The notes beneath the pieces were generated by a model that had not been told where the DNA came from, searched no databases, and worked only from the letters and a program-made list of their open reading frames with translations. Positions 8,136-16,120 of a stretch of DNA of 20,622 nt are shown here, piece after piece. A program made the translations under genes and the position numbers. The stretch spans positions 1 through 20,622 of the forward strand of contig CANHWS010000024.1 in assembly GCA_947464365.1 (NCBI GenBank), written 5' to 3'. Numbering within the stretch: position 1 is the first letter of the stretch; each line of letters begins with the position of its first letter. Source of the stretch: Cytophagaceae bacterium. GTDB taxonomy: Bacteria > Bacteroidota > Bacteroidia > Cytophagales > Flexibacteraceae.

Positions 8136-9599
8136 TTAGAGATCGTAGGTTTGGCCTTTTGCCGGGATCTCGACCATGTCATAGCCTTCGCCAGCAAGGG
8201 TGGCAGCGAAGTCAACTTGGCTCTTGTAGTCTCCATGCACCAAAAACACCTTTTTGACCTTGGTTTTATCCTGTTGCGACACCCAAGCAATTAGGTCATC
8301 TAAGTCGCCATGCCCGCTGAAAACGTCAGTATGTGCGATGGTACAGGTGACAGCATACTCACGTTTATCCCATTCAAAACTCTTCTTGCCATGTAGCAAA
8401 TCATGCCCGATGGTCCCTTCGGCAGAGTAGCCGACAAGCAAAATGGTGCTATACGGGTTGCTTAGGTTCTGACGCACGTGGTGCTCTACCCTACCGCCTG
8501 ATATCATCCCTGAAGATGAAATGATTACACATGGCCGGTTGTAGTCGCTTAGGGCTTTGCTATCCTTGGCGTTTTCGACAAAGGTGAGGTTCTTGAAGTC
8601 AAACAACTCGCCATGCGTGTCACGAAATTCACGGGCTTCATCGTTCAGCAGGCTGGGGTATTTTTCGTAAACTGCAGTGGACTTAAGTGCCAACGGACTA
8701 TCAGTGAAGACCCGTACCTGTGGGAAATTGAGGTCCGCATAGACCTTGTTAAGGGTAAAAAGTAGTGCTTGGGTACGCCCAACCGCAAAAGCAGGGATCA
8801 CCAAACGGCCAGGGATATCCACACAAGTTTTGCGCACCAAATCCCCTAGGATCTGGACAGGGTCACCTTCGTCCTTGTGGTAGCGATTACCATAAGTGCT
8901 TTCGCAGATCAGGTAGTCAACCTCAGGAAAGGGATAGGGATCTTTGAGCAAAGGGTAATTATGCCTTCCAATATCACCACTGAAACCAATTCGCTTCGTT
9001 ACCCCATCCTCCTCGATCTCGAGCAGGATGTTAGCAGCGCCAAGGATATGGCCAGTTGGGATGAACGTCATCCAGACACCTTTGCGGAGCTTGACACGCT
9101 GTAAAAATGGAATTGTCGCAAAGTAGTCAAAAGACTCTTCAGCATCCTTTTCGAGGTATAGATTAGAAACCTCTTTGGTTGGTTTAACTTTTTTGTTACC
9201 CCTTTTATCATTCCCCATGATCCTGTTTAGCCGCTTACGATGTAGCATTGCGCTATCTAACAGCAGTGGCTGGGTAAGGTCGTAGGTGGCAGGGGTGCAG
9301 AATATCTTGCCTTCAAATCCTTCGCGGATTAGGTTTGGGATTTCGCCACTATGGTCGATGTGGGCATGGGTGAGCAGAACTGCGTTCAGAAATGATGGCT
9401 CAAACGGGAAGAGCCGGTTTTTCATATCAGCTGGCCAAACATCTGGTGCGTTTTCGTCTGGCCTACTGAGGTCGGTGCCACAGTCAATCAGTATCCGGTA
9501 ATCGTCATCGAGCTCAAGTAAATACATGCTGCCAGTTACTTGGCGGGCAGCTCCCCAAAACGTTAGCTTCACAGGCTTCTTTCTATATGTAGGGGCCAT
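8136..9599 (-). CDS. Beta-CASP metallo-beta-lactamase ribonuclease
   Basis: A zinc-dependent nuclease of the CPSF73/YSH1-like bacterial group, probably acting on RNA in the cytoplasm. The 487 residues hold a metallo-beta-lactamase domain split by a beta-CASP domain. Metal ligands are visible in THAHIDH (77-83), TGHILGA (His184) and SGDIG (Asp209). Beta-CASP motifs follow: FTDSPLA (Asp300), SSSGMISGGRVEHH (361-374) and VHGD (His455), with a conserved FSGHGD before the last. A TTG at 9632 would add 11 residues, but the ATG at 9599 with MAPTYRKKPVKLTFWGAARQ fits the family start better. The gene is divergent from the DUF5686 gene. Only a weak promoter candidate is visible: minus-strand TAGATTCG at 9668-9661 with a TTG 15 bases further upstream. 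Endo- versus exonuclease activity cannot be told from sequence. Confidence 0.93.
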   Translation of the reverse strand: MAPTYRKKPVKLTFWGAARQVTGSMYLLELDDDYRILIDCGTDLSRPDENAPDVWPADMKNRLFPFEPSFLNAVLLTHAHIDHSGEIPNLIREGFEGKIFCTPATYDLTQPLLLDSAMLHRKRLNRIMGNDKRGNKKVKPTKEVSNLYLEKDAEESFDYFATIPFLQRVKLRKGVWMTFIPTGHILGAANILLEIEEDGVTKRIGFSGDIGRHNYPLLKDPYPFPEVDYLICESTYGNRYHKDEGDPVQILGDLVRKTCVDIPGRLVIPAFAVGRTQALLFTLNKVYADLNFPQVRVFTDSPLALKSTAVYEKYPSLLNDEAREFRDTHGELFDFKNLTFVENAKDSKALSDYNRPCVIISSSGMISGGRVEHHVRQNLSNPYSTILLVGYSAEGTIGHDLLHGKKSFEWDKREYAVTCTIAHTDVFSGHGDLDDLIAWVSQQDKTKVKKVFLVHGDYKSQVDFAATLAGEGYDMVEIPAKGQTYDL

Positions 9600-9811
9600 C
9601 CCGATAGGTATTTGGGTGGCTCTTGGTAGCAATCTTTGGTCGATTTGGGCGTTATGTAGCCGAATCTAAAGCACTAATTAAACCAAAAAAAACGGATATC
9701 CACCACTTTAGAGGCTTTCCGTGACCAAGACTAAGGCTGATCTAAGAACGAGATTGGCCAAACTCCTACAATCTCATGCAACAAACGGACCAGAGTCATG
9801 ATCAACGGTTG

Positions 9812-9841
9812 TTGGTAGTTAGGCATCTGATATTAGTTTTG
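9812..9841 (+). promoter_or_regulatory. Promoter of the DUF5686 gene
   Basis: TTG at 9812-9814 is followed after exactly 19 bases by TAGTTTTG at 9834-9841. This is a full match to the Bacteroidota arrangement TTG-N19-TAnnTTTG. Transcription would begin about 10 bases before the ATG at 9860, which supports that start over the ATG at 9776. The rest of 9600-9859 shows only the weak minus-strand candidate noted under the nuclease gene. Confidence 0.65.
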
Positions 9842-9859
9842 TCAGGATATCCACTCTGT

Positions 9860-12409
9860 ATGAAACCCAACAATTCGGTAACAGCCCCTATTCGATTGCG
9901 GCCCTATCTGCCTTTGGCATTGATCTTGAGCTGTTTCATTACGATCGGGATCCCAACCTGGGCACAGCAAGGCCCCCAAGCGACGGTTGTAACAGGCAAA
10001 GTGACCGAGTCTGAAACTGGAGACCCAATCCCATTTGCGAGTATAATTTTCAAAGGGACCACCATAGGTGCCAACACTGACTTCGAAGGCAAGTTTACAC
10101 TTCGTACCACAAAAAAGGTTGATAGTCTGCAAGTTGTCTACGTTGGCTTCCGCCCAAGGACAAAGGCTGTCAAGTACGGAATTAGCCAAGTTATCAACTT
10201 TCAGCTAGCACCAAGCTCCTACGAAAAGGTCGAAATTGAGGTCATAGCTGGTGAAAATCCGGCATACGAAATCATCCGACGGGCCGTCCGCAACAAGGAC
10301 CGTAATGACCGCAAAAACATCTTAGATTATGAGTACGAAAGCTACAACAAAGTCGAAGTAGATGTTGACAATATTGGCGAAAAGTTTGCCAAACGCCCAT
10401 TGATGCGCAAAATCAAGGCTGTGGTGGACTCGTTAGCCAAATTTGCTGGAGAGGATGGCAAACCCTTGATACCGATTTTTATCAGCGAAAGTATCAGCAA
10501 GTATTATGCGAGCAGCAAACCTTTCCGCACTCACGAGGATGTTATCAAAACCAAGGTGAAGGGTGTTGGACTGGACGAAAGCTCCTTCATCACAAACATC
10601 ATAGGCACTAGCCTGCAGCAGTATAACTTCTATGACAACCAAGTCGAGATCCTCGGCAAGGCCTTCATCAGCCCTATAGCCTCGGGGTGGAGGTTCAGCT
10701 ATGACTTTGAGCTCAAGGATAGTATGTTCATCGGCGAGGATTGGTGCTATAAACTGATCGTTTATCCTCGTCGTGAGGCTGACCTAGCCTTTAGCGGTAC
10801 TATCTGGATCACAAAAGAGGACTATGCCCTCAAGCGCCTAGACCTGATCACAACCAGCAGCACCAACATCAACTTTGTCTCGAAGCTAAAGCTGCAACAA
10901 GAGCTAACCCGGATGAGAAACGGCGCATGGCTACCGAGCAAAAACCGCCTTTTGGTCGATATCGCCAACCTAAACGACCAGTGGGCAGGGCTGCTGGCCA
11001 AAAGCTATAGCTCGAACCGTAACTTCAGGATCAATAACCAGGCGCCTGATGAGCTGTTTGATAAAGCCGTCGAGTTTTCGGAAGATGCCAAAACGCCATC
11101 TGAAGACTATTGGGCAACAGCACGACATGATACCCTCAGTGGAGATGAGCTAAAAATGATGAAGATGATCGACACCATTAGGAATATGCCAGTGGTGAAG
11201 ACCTACGTTGAAATCATTGACATTGCTATTAACGGATCACAAAGGTTTGGCAAGGTGGATGTGGGACCGTATTTGGGCACCTTGGCAATCAATAACATTG
11301 AAGGTCTGAGGCTCAGGGCAGGTTTCAGGACCAACTCATTCTTTAACAAAAAATGGACTATTGATGGCTATGGAGCTTACGGTACTACGGATGGGCGGTT
11401 CAAGGGTAGCCTAGGGCTTGAGTATATCTTCAGCCGAAAAAAGTGGACCAATGCCGGTATTTATGTCCAGCACGACATTGACCAGCTAGCCTTACAGGAT
11501 AACACGTTTTCACGCTCTGGGCTGTTCTATGCGCTCACCAAATGGGGGGACATCAAAGTAGGAAGGCCATTCCTGAATACATCGGTTTCTGCGTTTGTCT
11601 CTCGTGACCTATTCAAGGGGTTTAGTCCTACCCTGACCATCAAACAGACCCAATATGAGCCCTTGTTTGATTTTGTTTACCCTACTATGCAAAGCGACGG
11701 AAGCGTCGTGCCCAACTACAAGGGCTTTAGCACGACAGAGGGACAGCTAGACATTCGGTATGCGGCAAAAGAATTCCTTTTGGAGGATAACACCAATAGT
11801 CGCTATGGCATCTATGGCCGTCTATCCCCTATCTGGACACTGAAAATCATAGCAGGCCGGGCGTCCATGGGTGGCGAGGTCCTGAACTATTATCGTTTAT
11901 CTGCTGGCCTAAACCAATACCTCAACTACGGTGCATTAGGCAGCGGTCGCTACATCATCGATGTCGGTATGGTGCCAAACAAAGTACCCTATCCCCTACT
12001 CAAAACCCACCTTGGCAACCCATTCGCGATCTATGCTGCACAGGCGTTTAACACGATGAACTTTTTTGAGTTCGTGAGCGACCGTTGGGTCTCGGTTTCG
12101 TATCAGCACTTTTTCGAAGGTCTCTTACTGAACAGCATCCCAGCCATCAAAAAGCTCAACCTGCGGCTAACCATGCAAGGCAAGTTACTTTATGGTGGGA
12201 TAACCGCCGCAAATCAAGAATACAACACATTGCCTGGCGTCCCTAGTCAGTTCTCAAGCCTTGATGGCAGACCTTATGCCGAAGTAGGATACGGAATCGA
12301 GAACATTTTTCGGTTTATCCGTGTGGACTTTTTGCATCGCCTCACCTATCTGGACAGGCCCAATGCGCGCCCATTCCATATCAAAATTGGCGCCTCCTTT
12401 AAGCTCTAG
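9860..12409 (+). CDS. DUF5686 outer-membrane protein with carboxypeptidase-regulatory-like domain
   Basis: A predicted outer-membrane barrel protein typical of Bacteroidota; its substrate is unknown. The 849-residue product starts with a signal peptide (hydrophobic core about 17-33, probable cleavage after TWA at 35). A carboxypeptidase-regulatory-like beta-sandwich follows at about 42-120 (VTGKVTESETGDPIPFASI), then the DUF5686 region beginning NPAYEIIRRAVRNKDRND. The C-terminal half has alternating beta strands with aromatic girdles and ends IKIGASFKL, as in a transmembrane barrel. There is no TonB-dependent receptor plug and no SusD-like partner, so it is not a SusC homologue. The frame is open to an ATG at 9776, but the promoter and signal peptide place the start at 9860. 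It converges on hemF with 22 bases between the stops and no visible terminator. Confidence 0.9.
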   Translation: MKPNNSVTAPIRLRPYLPLALILSCFITIGIPTWAQQGPQATVVTGKVTESETGDPIPFASIIFKGTTIGANTDFEGKFTLRTTKKVDSLQVVYVGFRPRTKAVKYGISQVINFQLAPSSYEKVEIEVIAGENPAYEIIRRAVRNKDRNDRKNILDYEYESYNKVEVDVDNIGEKFAKRPLMRKIKAVVDSLAKFAGEDGKPLIPIFISESISKYYASSKPFRTHEDVIKTKVKGVGLDESSFITNIIGTSLQQYNFYDNQVEILGKAFISPIASGWRFSYDFELKDSMFIGEDWCYKLIVYPRREADLAFSGTIWITKEDYALKRLDLITTSSTNINFVSKLKLQQELTRMRNGAWLPSKNRLLVDIANLNDQWAGLLAKSYSSNRNFRINNQAPDELFDKAVEFSEDAKTPSEDYWATARHDTLSGDELKMMKMIDTIRNMPVVKTYVEIIDIAINGSQRFGKVDVGPYLGTLAINNIEGLRLRAGFRTNSFFNKKWTIDGYGAYGTTDGRFKGSLGLEYIFSRKKWTNAGIYVQHDIDQLALQDNTFSRSGLFYALTKWGDIKVGRPFLNTSVSAFVSRDLFKGFSPTLTIKQTQYEPLFDFVYPTMQSDGSVVPNYKGFSTTEGQLDIRYAAKEFLLEDNTNSRYGIYGRLSPIWTLKIIAGRASMGGEVLNYYRLSAGLNQYLNYGALGSGRYIIDVGMVPNKVPYPLLKTHLGNPFAIYAAQAFNTMNFFEFVSDRWVSVSYQHFFEGLLLNSIPAIKKLNLRLTMQGKLLYGGITAANQEYNTLPGVPSQFSSLDGRPYAEVGYGIENIFRFIRVDFLHRLTYLDRPNARPFHIKIGASFKL

Positions 12410-12431
12410 CTTCTTGCCTCATGTTTTGCCT

Positions 12432-13355
12432 CTAGTCTGCATCAGGATGGGTCAGCCAATCGATGCCTTTTTGCAAATGTTGTTGGGTGTACTCCTCGGC
12501 AGAGGCAGGCTCCACTTTGTGGTCATAAAACCATTGGGCCATTGGTGGCATTGACATCAGGATGCTCTCGGTCCGGCCATCGGTGTCGAGGCCAAATTTT
12601 GTGCCCTTGTCCAGGACCAGGTTAAACTCCACATACCGACCTCGACGTAAAGCCTGCCATTTCTGGTGTGCCTCGGTGTAAGGCAACTCGTGATTTTTGG
12701 TCATGAAGTGGCTGTAGGTTGGTGCAAAGGCATTCCCTACGGACTGCACAAAGGAAAACAGCTCAGCCTTGTTGTCCGATCCATCAGCTGCAACGGTTGG
12801 CATTAGGTGGTCGAAGAAGATACCGCCGATTCCTCTGGTTTCTTGCCTGTGTTTGATATAGAAATAGTCATCAGCCCAAGGTTTGTATTTAGGGTAATAG
12901 GTTGGGTCGTGGGCGTCGCAAGCAGCTTTCATTTGTTGGTGGAACCAGCGGGCATCCTTAGGGTTAATATAGTGTGGTGTAAGGTCGATGCCACCTCCAA
13001 ACCAGCAAGTACCATTAGTCATCTCAAAGTACCGCACGTTCATGTGGATGATCGGCACCAAGGGGCTATTGGGGTGCATTACGATGCTCACACCAGTGGC
13101 AAAAAAGTCAGCCTCGGGGAGATTAAGAGCCTGTAGTATCTTTTTGGGGGTCTGACCATAAACGGCCGAGAATCCTACACCAGCCTTGGCCAGGATCCGA
13201 CCATTTGTAAGGATCCGGGTGCGGCCACCACCACCACCATGCCGTTCCCAAGAGTCTTCTATAAAGGTCCCGACACCATCAGTTGCTGAGATCTGAGTCG
13301 TTATCGTGTCCTGAAGCCCCATGAACCACTGCTGGATTTCTTCTTTCGTTATCAT
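12432..13355 (-). CDS. hemF: Oxygen-dependent coproporphyrinogen III oxidase
   Basis: Converts coproporphyrinogen III to protoporphyrinogen IX with molecular oxygen, a late step of haem synthesis, so the cell probably makes haem aerobically. The 307 residues are the usual length. Signatures are HGGGGGRTRIL (39-49), KAGVGFSAVYG (57-67), PIIHMNVRYFE (101-111, with the active-site His104), WFGGGIDLTPHY (118-129), WADDYFYIKHR (160-170) and RRGRYVEFNLVLDKGTKFGL (237-256). The frame is open to an ATG at 13436, but the 27 extra residues are atypical, and that ATG overlaps the predicted -7 element, so it would not be transcribed. The start MITKEEIQQWF at 13355 is chosen. It diverges from a c-type haem lipoprotein gene. 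Confidence 0.96.
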   Translation of the reverse strand: MITKEEIQQWFMGLQDTITTQISATDGVGTFIEDSWERHGGGGGRTRILTNGRILAKAGVGFSAVYGQTPKKILQALNLPEADFFATGVSIVMHPNSPLVPIIHMNVRYFEMTNGTCWFGGGIDLTPHYINPKDARWFHQQMKAACDAHDPTYYPKYKPWADDYFYIKHRQETRGIGGIFFDHLMPTVAADGSDNKAELFSFVQSVGNAFAPTYSHFMTKNHELPYTEAHQKWQALRRGRYVEFNLVLDKGTKFGLDTDGRTESILMSMPPMAQWFYDHKVEPASAEEYTQQHLQKGIDWLTHPDAD

Positions 13356-13429
13356 TGTTGTACTTCTTAGTGCTTGATTTATCAGTCTTGGTAGATCGAT
13401 CTGCCGATATACGTCGTAAGTATAGGCAT

Positions 13430-13463
13430 CAAACATACTGACAGGGCCACTTTCTGATCAAAA
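13430..13463 (-). promoter_or_regulatory. Promoter of hemF
   Basis: The minus strand reads TTTTG (13463-13459), then 21 bases, then TATGTTTG (13437-13430), an exact TAnnTTTG. Transcription would start near 13423, leaving a leader of about 70 bases before the ATG at 13355. No equally good element reads toward the divergent lipoprotein gene in the same region. Confidence 0.6.
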
Positions 13464-13523
13464 TCATATCAAGCTCCGTATATTGAGGTCGTTTTCATCA
13501 TAACAATGATAATAGTTAGTACT

Positions 13524-13916
13524 ATGGATAACCTACTTCGGGTCCGACTGGTGATCGCACTTGTCGCTAGCCTTATGATTGGCGTCGCTGCCTGCTCTAG
13601 CGACAAATACCAAAACATCAAACCAGTTAGTACCGACACCTCAAGCTGCAAAACAGCTAATATGAGTTTCGTTACGGACATCAGGCCAATTCTTGAGGCC
13701 GAATGCGATGGCTGCCATTCGACTGCCAACAGTGGTGCAGGTGGTGGCATTGTATTGGACAACTATAATGCAGTCAAGTCATTAGGGACCAGCATCCAGA
13801 ATAGGGTCAGCCTGCCTAATAGTGACGCATCGTTCATGCCTAAAGGTGGTAGCAGCATCGGCACCTGCAAGATCGACAAGATCAGGGCCTGGATAAATCA
13901 AGGATCAAATCCGTAG
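13524..13916 (+). CDS. Monohaem c-type cytochrome lipoprotein
   Basis: A small predicted electron-transfer or redox lipoprotein. Counted from the ATG at 13524 it has 130 residues. The signal peptide ends in the lipobox VAAC, making Cys24 the lipidated residue, so it is exported and membrane-attached. One haem c site, CDGCH, lies at 61-65, and FMPKGG offers Met105 as a likely sixth ligand. The pattern of CxxCH, FMPKGG and RAWINQG resembles the short cytochrome c domains common in Bacteroidota and Planctomycetes. Two further cysteines (Cys42 and Cys115) could form a disulfide. An ATG at 13506 would add six residues but gives a less typical signal peptide. The DUF5777 gene follows after 71 bases and is probably in the same transcript. 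The partner or substrate is unknown. Confidence 0.85.
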   Translation: MDNLLRVRLVIALVASLMIGVAACSSDKYQNIKPVSTDTSSCKTANMSFVTDIRPILEAECDGCHSTANSGAGGGIVLDNYNAVKSLGTSIQNRVSLPNSDASFMPKGGSSIGTCKIDKIRAWINQGSNP

Positions 13917-13987
13917 AAGCCCACCAGAACTTACCTGATTTTCACCACCGTGGTCCATCCAATGACCACCATAATGACCATTCGGAC

Positions 13988-14920
13988 ATGAAACCATCCT
14001 TTCTTAGACTCTTTATACTAACGGGGCTTGCTTTTGCCCTTACTCACGTCAGTGCATCTGCGCAAGACGACCTTGACAAACTGCTTAGTGACAGCAAACC
14101 CAATGATGTCAATTATACCTTGGCAACCTTCAAAGCCACGCGTATCGTCAACACCCATACGGTAGAAGGTCTGCGGGCTAACCACCTCGATTTCCGGATC
14201 CATCACCGCTTTGGGGCGCTCAACACAGGGCTGGACCAGTTCTGGGGGCTTGATCAAGCCTCCATCAAACTATCCCTTGAGTATGGGATCACTGACGACT
14301 TGATGGTCGGAATTGGTCGGTCTAGCATCAACAAATTGGTTGATGGATTTTTCAAGCTCAAAGTCCTAAAGCAAAGCACGGGTGCACGCAATATGCCTGT
14401 TTCGGTATCCTTGTTTGGCAATGCAGGGTATATCAGTACCAAGGTGCCAATTGGCTCAGAGGCTGATGGTGTGGCTTGGACTGTTGATAGAAGGATGTCC
14501 TACGCAGCTCAGCTTCTGATTGCACGCAAGTTTAACGAAAACCTAAGCCTTCAACTGTCTCCAAGCTATGTACACCGTAATGTGGTAGCACGTGAGGAGG
14601 ATCAGAATGACCTTTTTGCAGTTGGCATTGGCGGGCGATACAAACTCACCAAAAGGCTCAGCCTTACGTCCGAATACATTTACCAAATGCCGGGCACCAA
14701 TCGTGGCAACCACTTTGACTCCTTCTCTGCTGGGATGGACATCGAGACTGGTGGACACGTATTTCAGCTATTCTTCACCAACTCAATGGGCATGGTCGAG
14801 CAACAGTTTATCGCCGAAAACGAAGGCGGTTGGGGCAAAGGCACGATTTCGTTTGGCTTCAACATTAGCCGTACGTTTGGGCTGAGCAGGGCTGCAACTG
14901 CGCGCGCCACCGAGTGGTAG
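13988..14920 (+). CDS. DUF5777 family beta-barrel protein
   Basis: A predicted outer-membrane barrel of a family found in Bacteroidota; its function is not established. The 310 residues begin with a signal peptide, probably cleaved after SASA (residue 25). The family signature VNTHTVEGLRANHLDFRIHH occupies 54-73, followed by GLDQASIKLSLEYGITDDL (87-105) and VGIGRSS. The rest alternates strands and turns and ends near FGFNISRTFG, consistent with a transmembrane barrel. The short upstream gap suggests co-expression with the haem c lipoprotein, so the barrel may anchor, expose or serve that cytochrome; this is inference. A strong terminator follows. Family assignment rests on the remembered signature and is fairly sure. 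Confidence 0.85.
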   Translation: MKPSFLRLFILTGLAFALTHVSASAQDDLDKLLSDSKPNDVNYTLATFKATRIVNTHTVEGLRANHLDFRIHHRFGALNTGLDQFWGLDQASIKLSLEYGITDDLMVGIGRSSINKLVDGFFKLKVLKQSTGARNMPVSVSLFGNAGYISTKVPIGSEADGVAWTVDRRMSYAAQLLIARKFNENLSLQLSPSYVHRNVVAREEDQNDLFAVGIGGRYKLTKRLSLTSEYIYQMPGTNRGNHFDSFSAGMDIETGGHVFQLFFTNSMGMVEQQFIAENEGGWGKGTISFGFNISRTFGLSRAATARATEW

Positions 14921-14996
14921 GGTTTGATTTCCAAAGCACTTAAACCCTAAGCTAACTAGCACTAAGGTCAGATTGAAACAACCTTCTTCTCAATAC

Positions 14997-15029
14997 AAAA
15001 GCCCTCTGGAGATGATCCAGAGGGCTTTT
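14997..15029. terminator. Bidirectional intrinsic terminator
   Basis: A perfect 10-base-pair stem, GCCCTCTGGA (15001-15010) with TCCAGAGGGC (15016-15025), closes a five-base loop. AAAA precedes it and TTTT follows, so it can end transcription from both sides. It separates the convergent DUF5777 and DUF4340 genes. The rest of 14921-15102 shows nothing else. Confidence 0.93.
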
Positions 15030-15102
15030 ACATGTTGCGATGGATAATGGTTTGGTTGGAACTCTAGATACTGATCCTGACCAAATCCAAAATGGTTGAG
15101 TG

Positions 15103-16056
15103 TTATTTGGCCTTTGCCGCAAGTTTGTCGGCCCTCACCAAAAATGGGCTAAACAGATCTTTGCTTACCATCCCGATACTTCCTTGAGGCATCACGACAA
15201 CCTGCCAATAATGCGCGGTTTCTTGGTTAGCATAAAGCTTAATCAGTCGGTTTAGTTTAGGGTTTTCGTCCTCAATCTGGACTGTGGCCTGAGCAGGTTT
15301 CTGGTTAAGTGAGTCGGCAACTGCCAAGCCTTTGGTCGGTTTCCACTCGCCTACATAGACACGGTTGAAGTTATCTAGGTAAGTATTTAGTTTTTGCTGG
15401 TCAAGCACAGATACCCCTTCGGCAGTCCAGTTGTTTCCTGATCGGCTTAGTTGAAGGGCTGTCTGCCCACCAGAAGTAAGAGTGACTGCTTTTAGGCTTT
15501 TACTATTGCCAAAAAATATCTTAGGGGACTTCCAACCGACGGTATCAACATCGTACCGAACATCTAGATAACCCTCGAAGCCTGGAATGTGGCAGACATA
15601 AGGGTTTTGGCCATCAGTGAGCATGAAGTAAGTACCAAGGTGGTCCACTGTAGAGCCACCCACGTAATAACTACGGACCAATTCGTTGTTGGCATAGATC
15701 TCGACCTTTTTATGTTCGGCTGCCAGATGTTTGACTACCTCCGTACGCTCGGCAGCAGTACATGGACGTTTCATATCCACATCACGCACGACTTCCAAAA
15801 GGGCATTGACCAAAATAGGTGAGGCTACGATATTCTTATTGATCGTCCAAGTAGTTCGGCTTGTACGATCCAACAAGTATCGACTCCCATCCTTGTCCGC
15901 CACAAATATCTTGTTGATGCTAGACGTGTCCCGCACGGCAAACATAACATCTAGCTCATCAACCGAAGTGTTAGCATTGCGTTTGACAGTCGCAAACCAA
16001 GCCAAAACACCAAGGACAAGGAGACCTGCTAGGAGGAAAATCGTTCTTTTGGACAT
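15103..16056 (-). CDS. DUF4340 domain-containing membrane-anchored protein
   Basis: A 317-residue protein with one N-terminal membrane segment (about 5-22), a short basic stretch, and a large domain predicted to lie outside the cytoplasmic membrane. The domain resembles DUF4340, a repeated beta-rich unit often encoded next to GldG-like auxiliary proteins of ABC transporters. Visible features are a WTINKNIVASP-type strand-turn region near 70-80, SYYVGGSTVDHLGTYFM (about 129-145) and a second similar unit in the C-terminal half. It lies 64 bases downstream of gldG on the same strand and is probably translated from the gldF-gldG transcript, closed by the terminator at 14997-15029. Its biochemical role is unknown; context suggests a third component of the GldFG-type module. 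It is a membrane protein, not a typical lipoprotein, since there is no lipobox. Confidence 0.82.
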   Translation of the reverse strand: MSKRTIFLLAGLLVLGVLAWFATVKRNANTSVDELDVMFAVRDTSSINKIFVADKDGSRYLLDRTSRTTWTINKNIVASPILVNALLEVVRDVDMKRPCTAAERTEVVKHLAAEHKKVEIYANNELVRSYYVGGSTVDHLGTYFMLTDGQNPYVCHIPGFEGYLDVRYDVDTVGWKSPKIFFGNSKSLKAVTLTSGGQTALQLSRSGNNWTAEGVSVLDQQKLNTYLDNFNRVYVGEWKPTKGLAVADSLNQKPAQATVQIEDENPKLNRLIKLYANQETAHYWQVVVMPQGSIGMVSKDLFSPFLVRADKLAAKAK

Positions 16057-16120
16057 TAAAAAATATAACTTGGGTTGATGGAGTTGAAAAAGAGGTCAAG
16101 ATTGGGAAATGGTGGACCCT

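Noticed and set aside
9842..10189. A 115-codon minus-strand open frame opposite the DUF5686 gene
   Set aside because: It overlaps the signal peptide and first domain of a secure gene and the product has no recognisable features.
12807..13136. A 109-codon plus-strand open frame opposite hemF
   Set aside because: Shadow of a secure conserved gene; no start context or family.
13944..13970. ACCACCGTGGT and TGGTC/GACCA palindromes between the haem lipoprotein and DUF5777 genes
   Set aside because: The stems are only five bases, without a U-tract, and the region is simple CCA-rich sequence; chance is likely.
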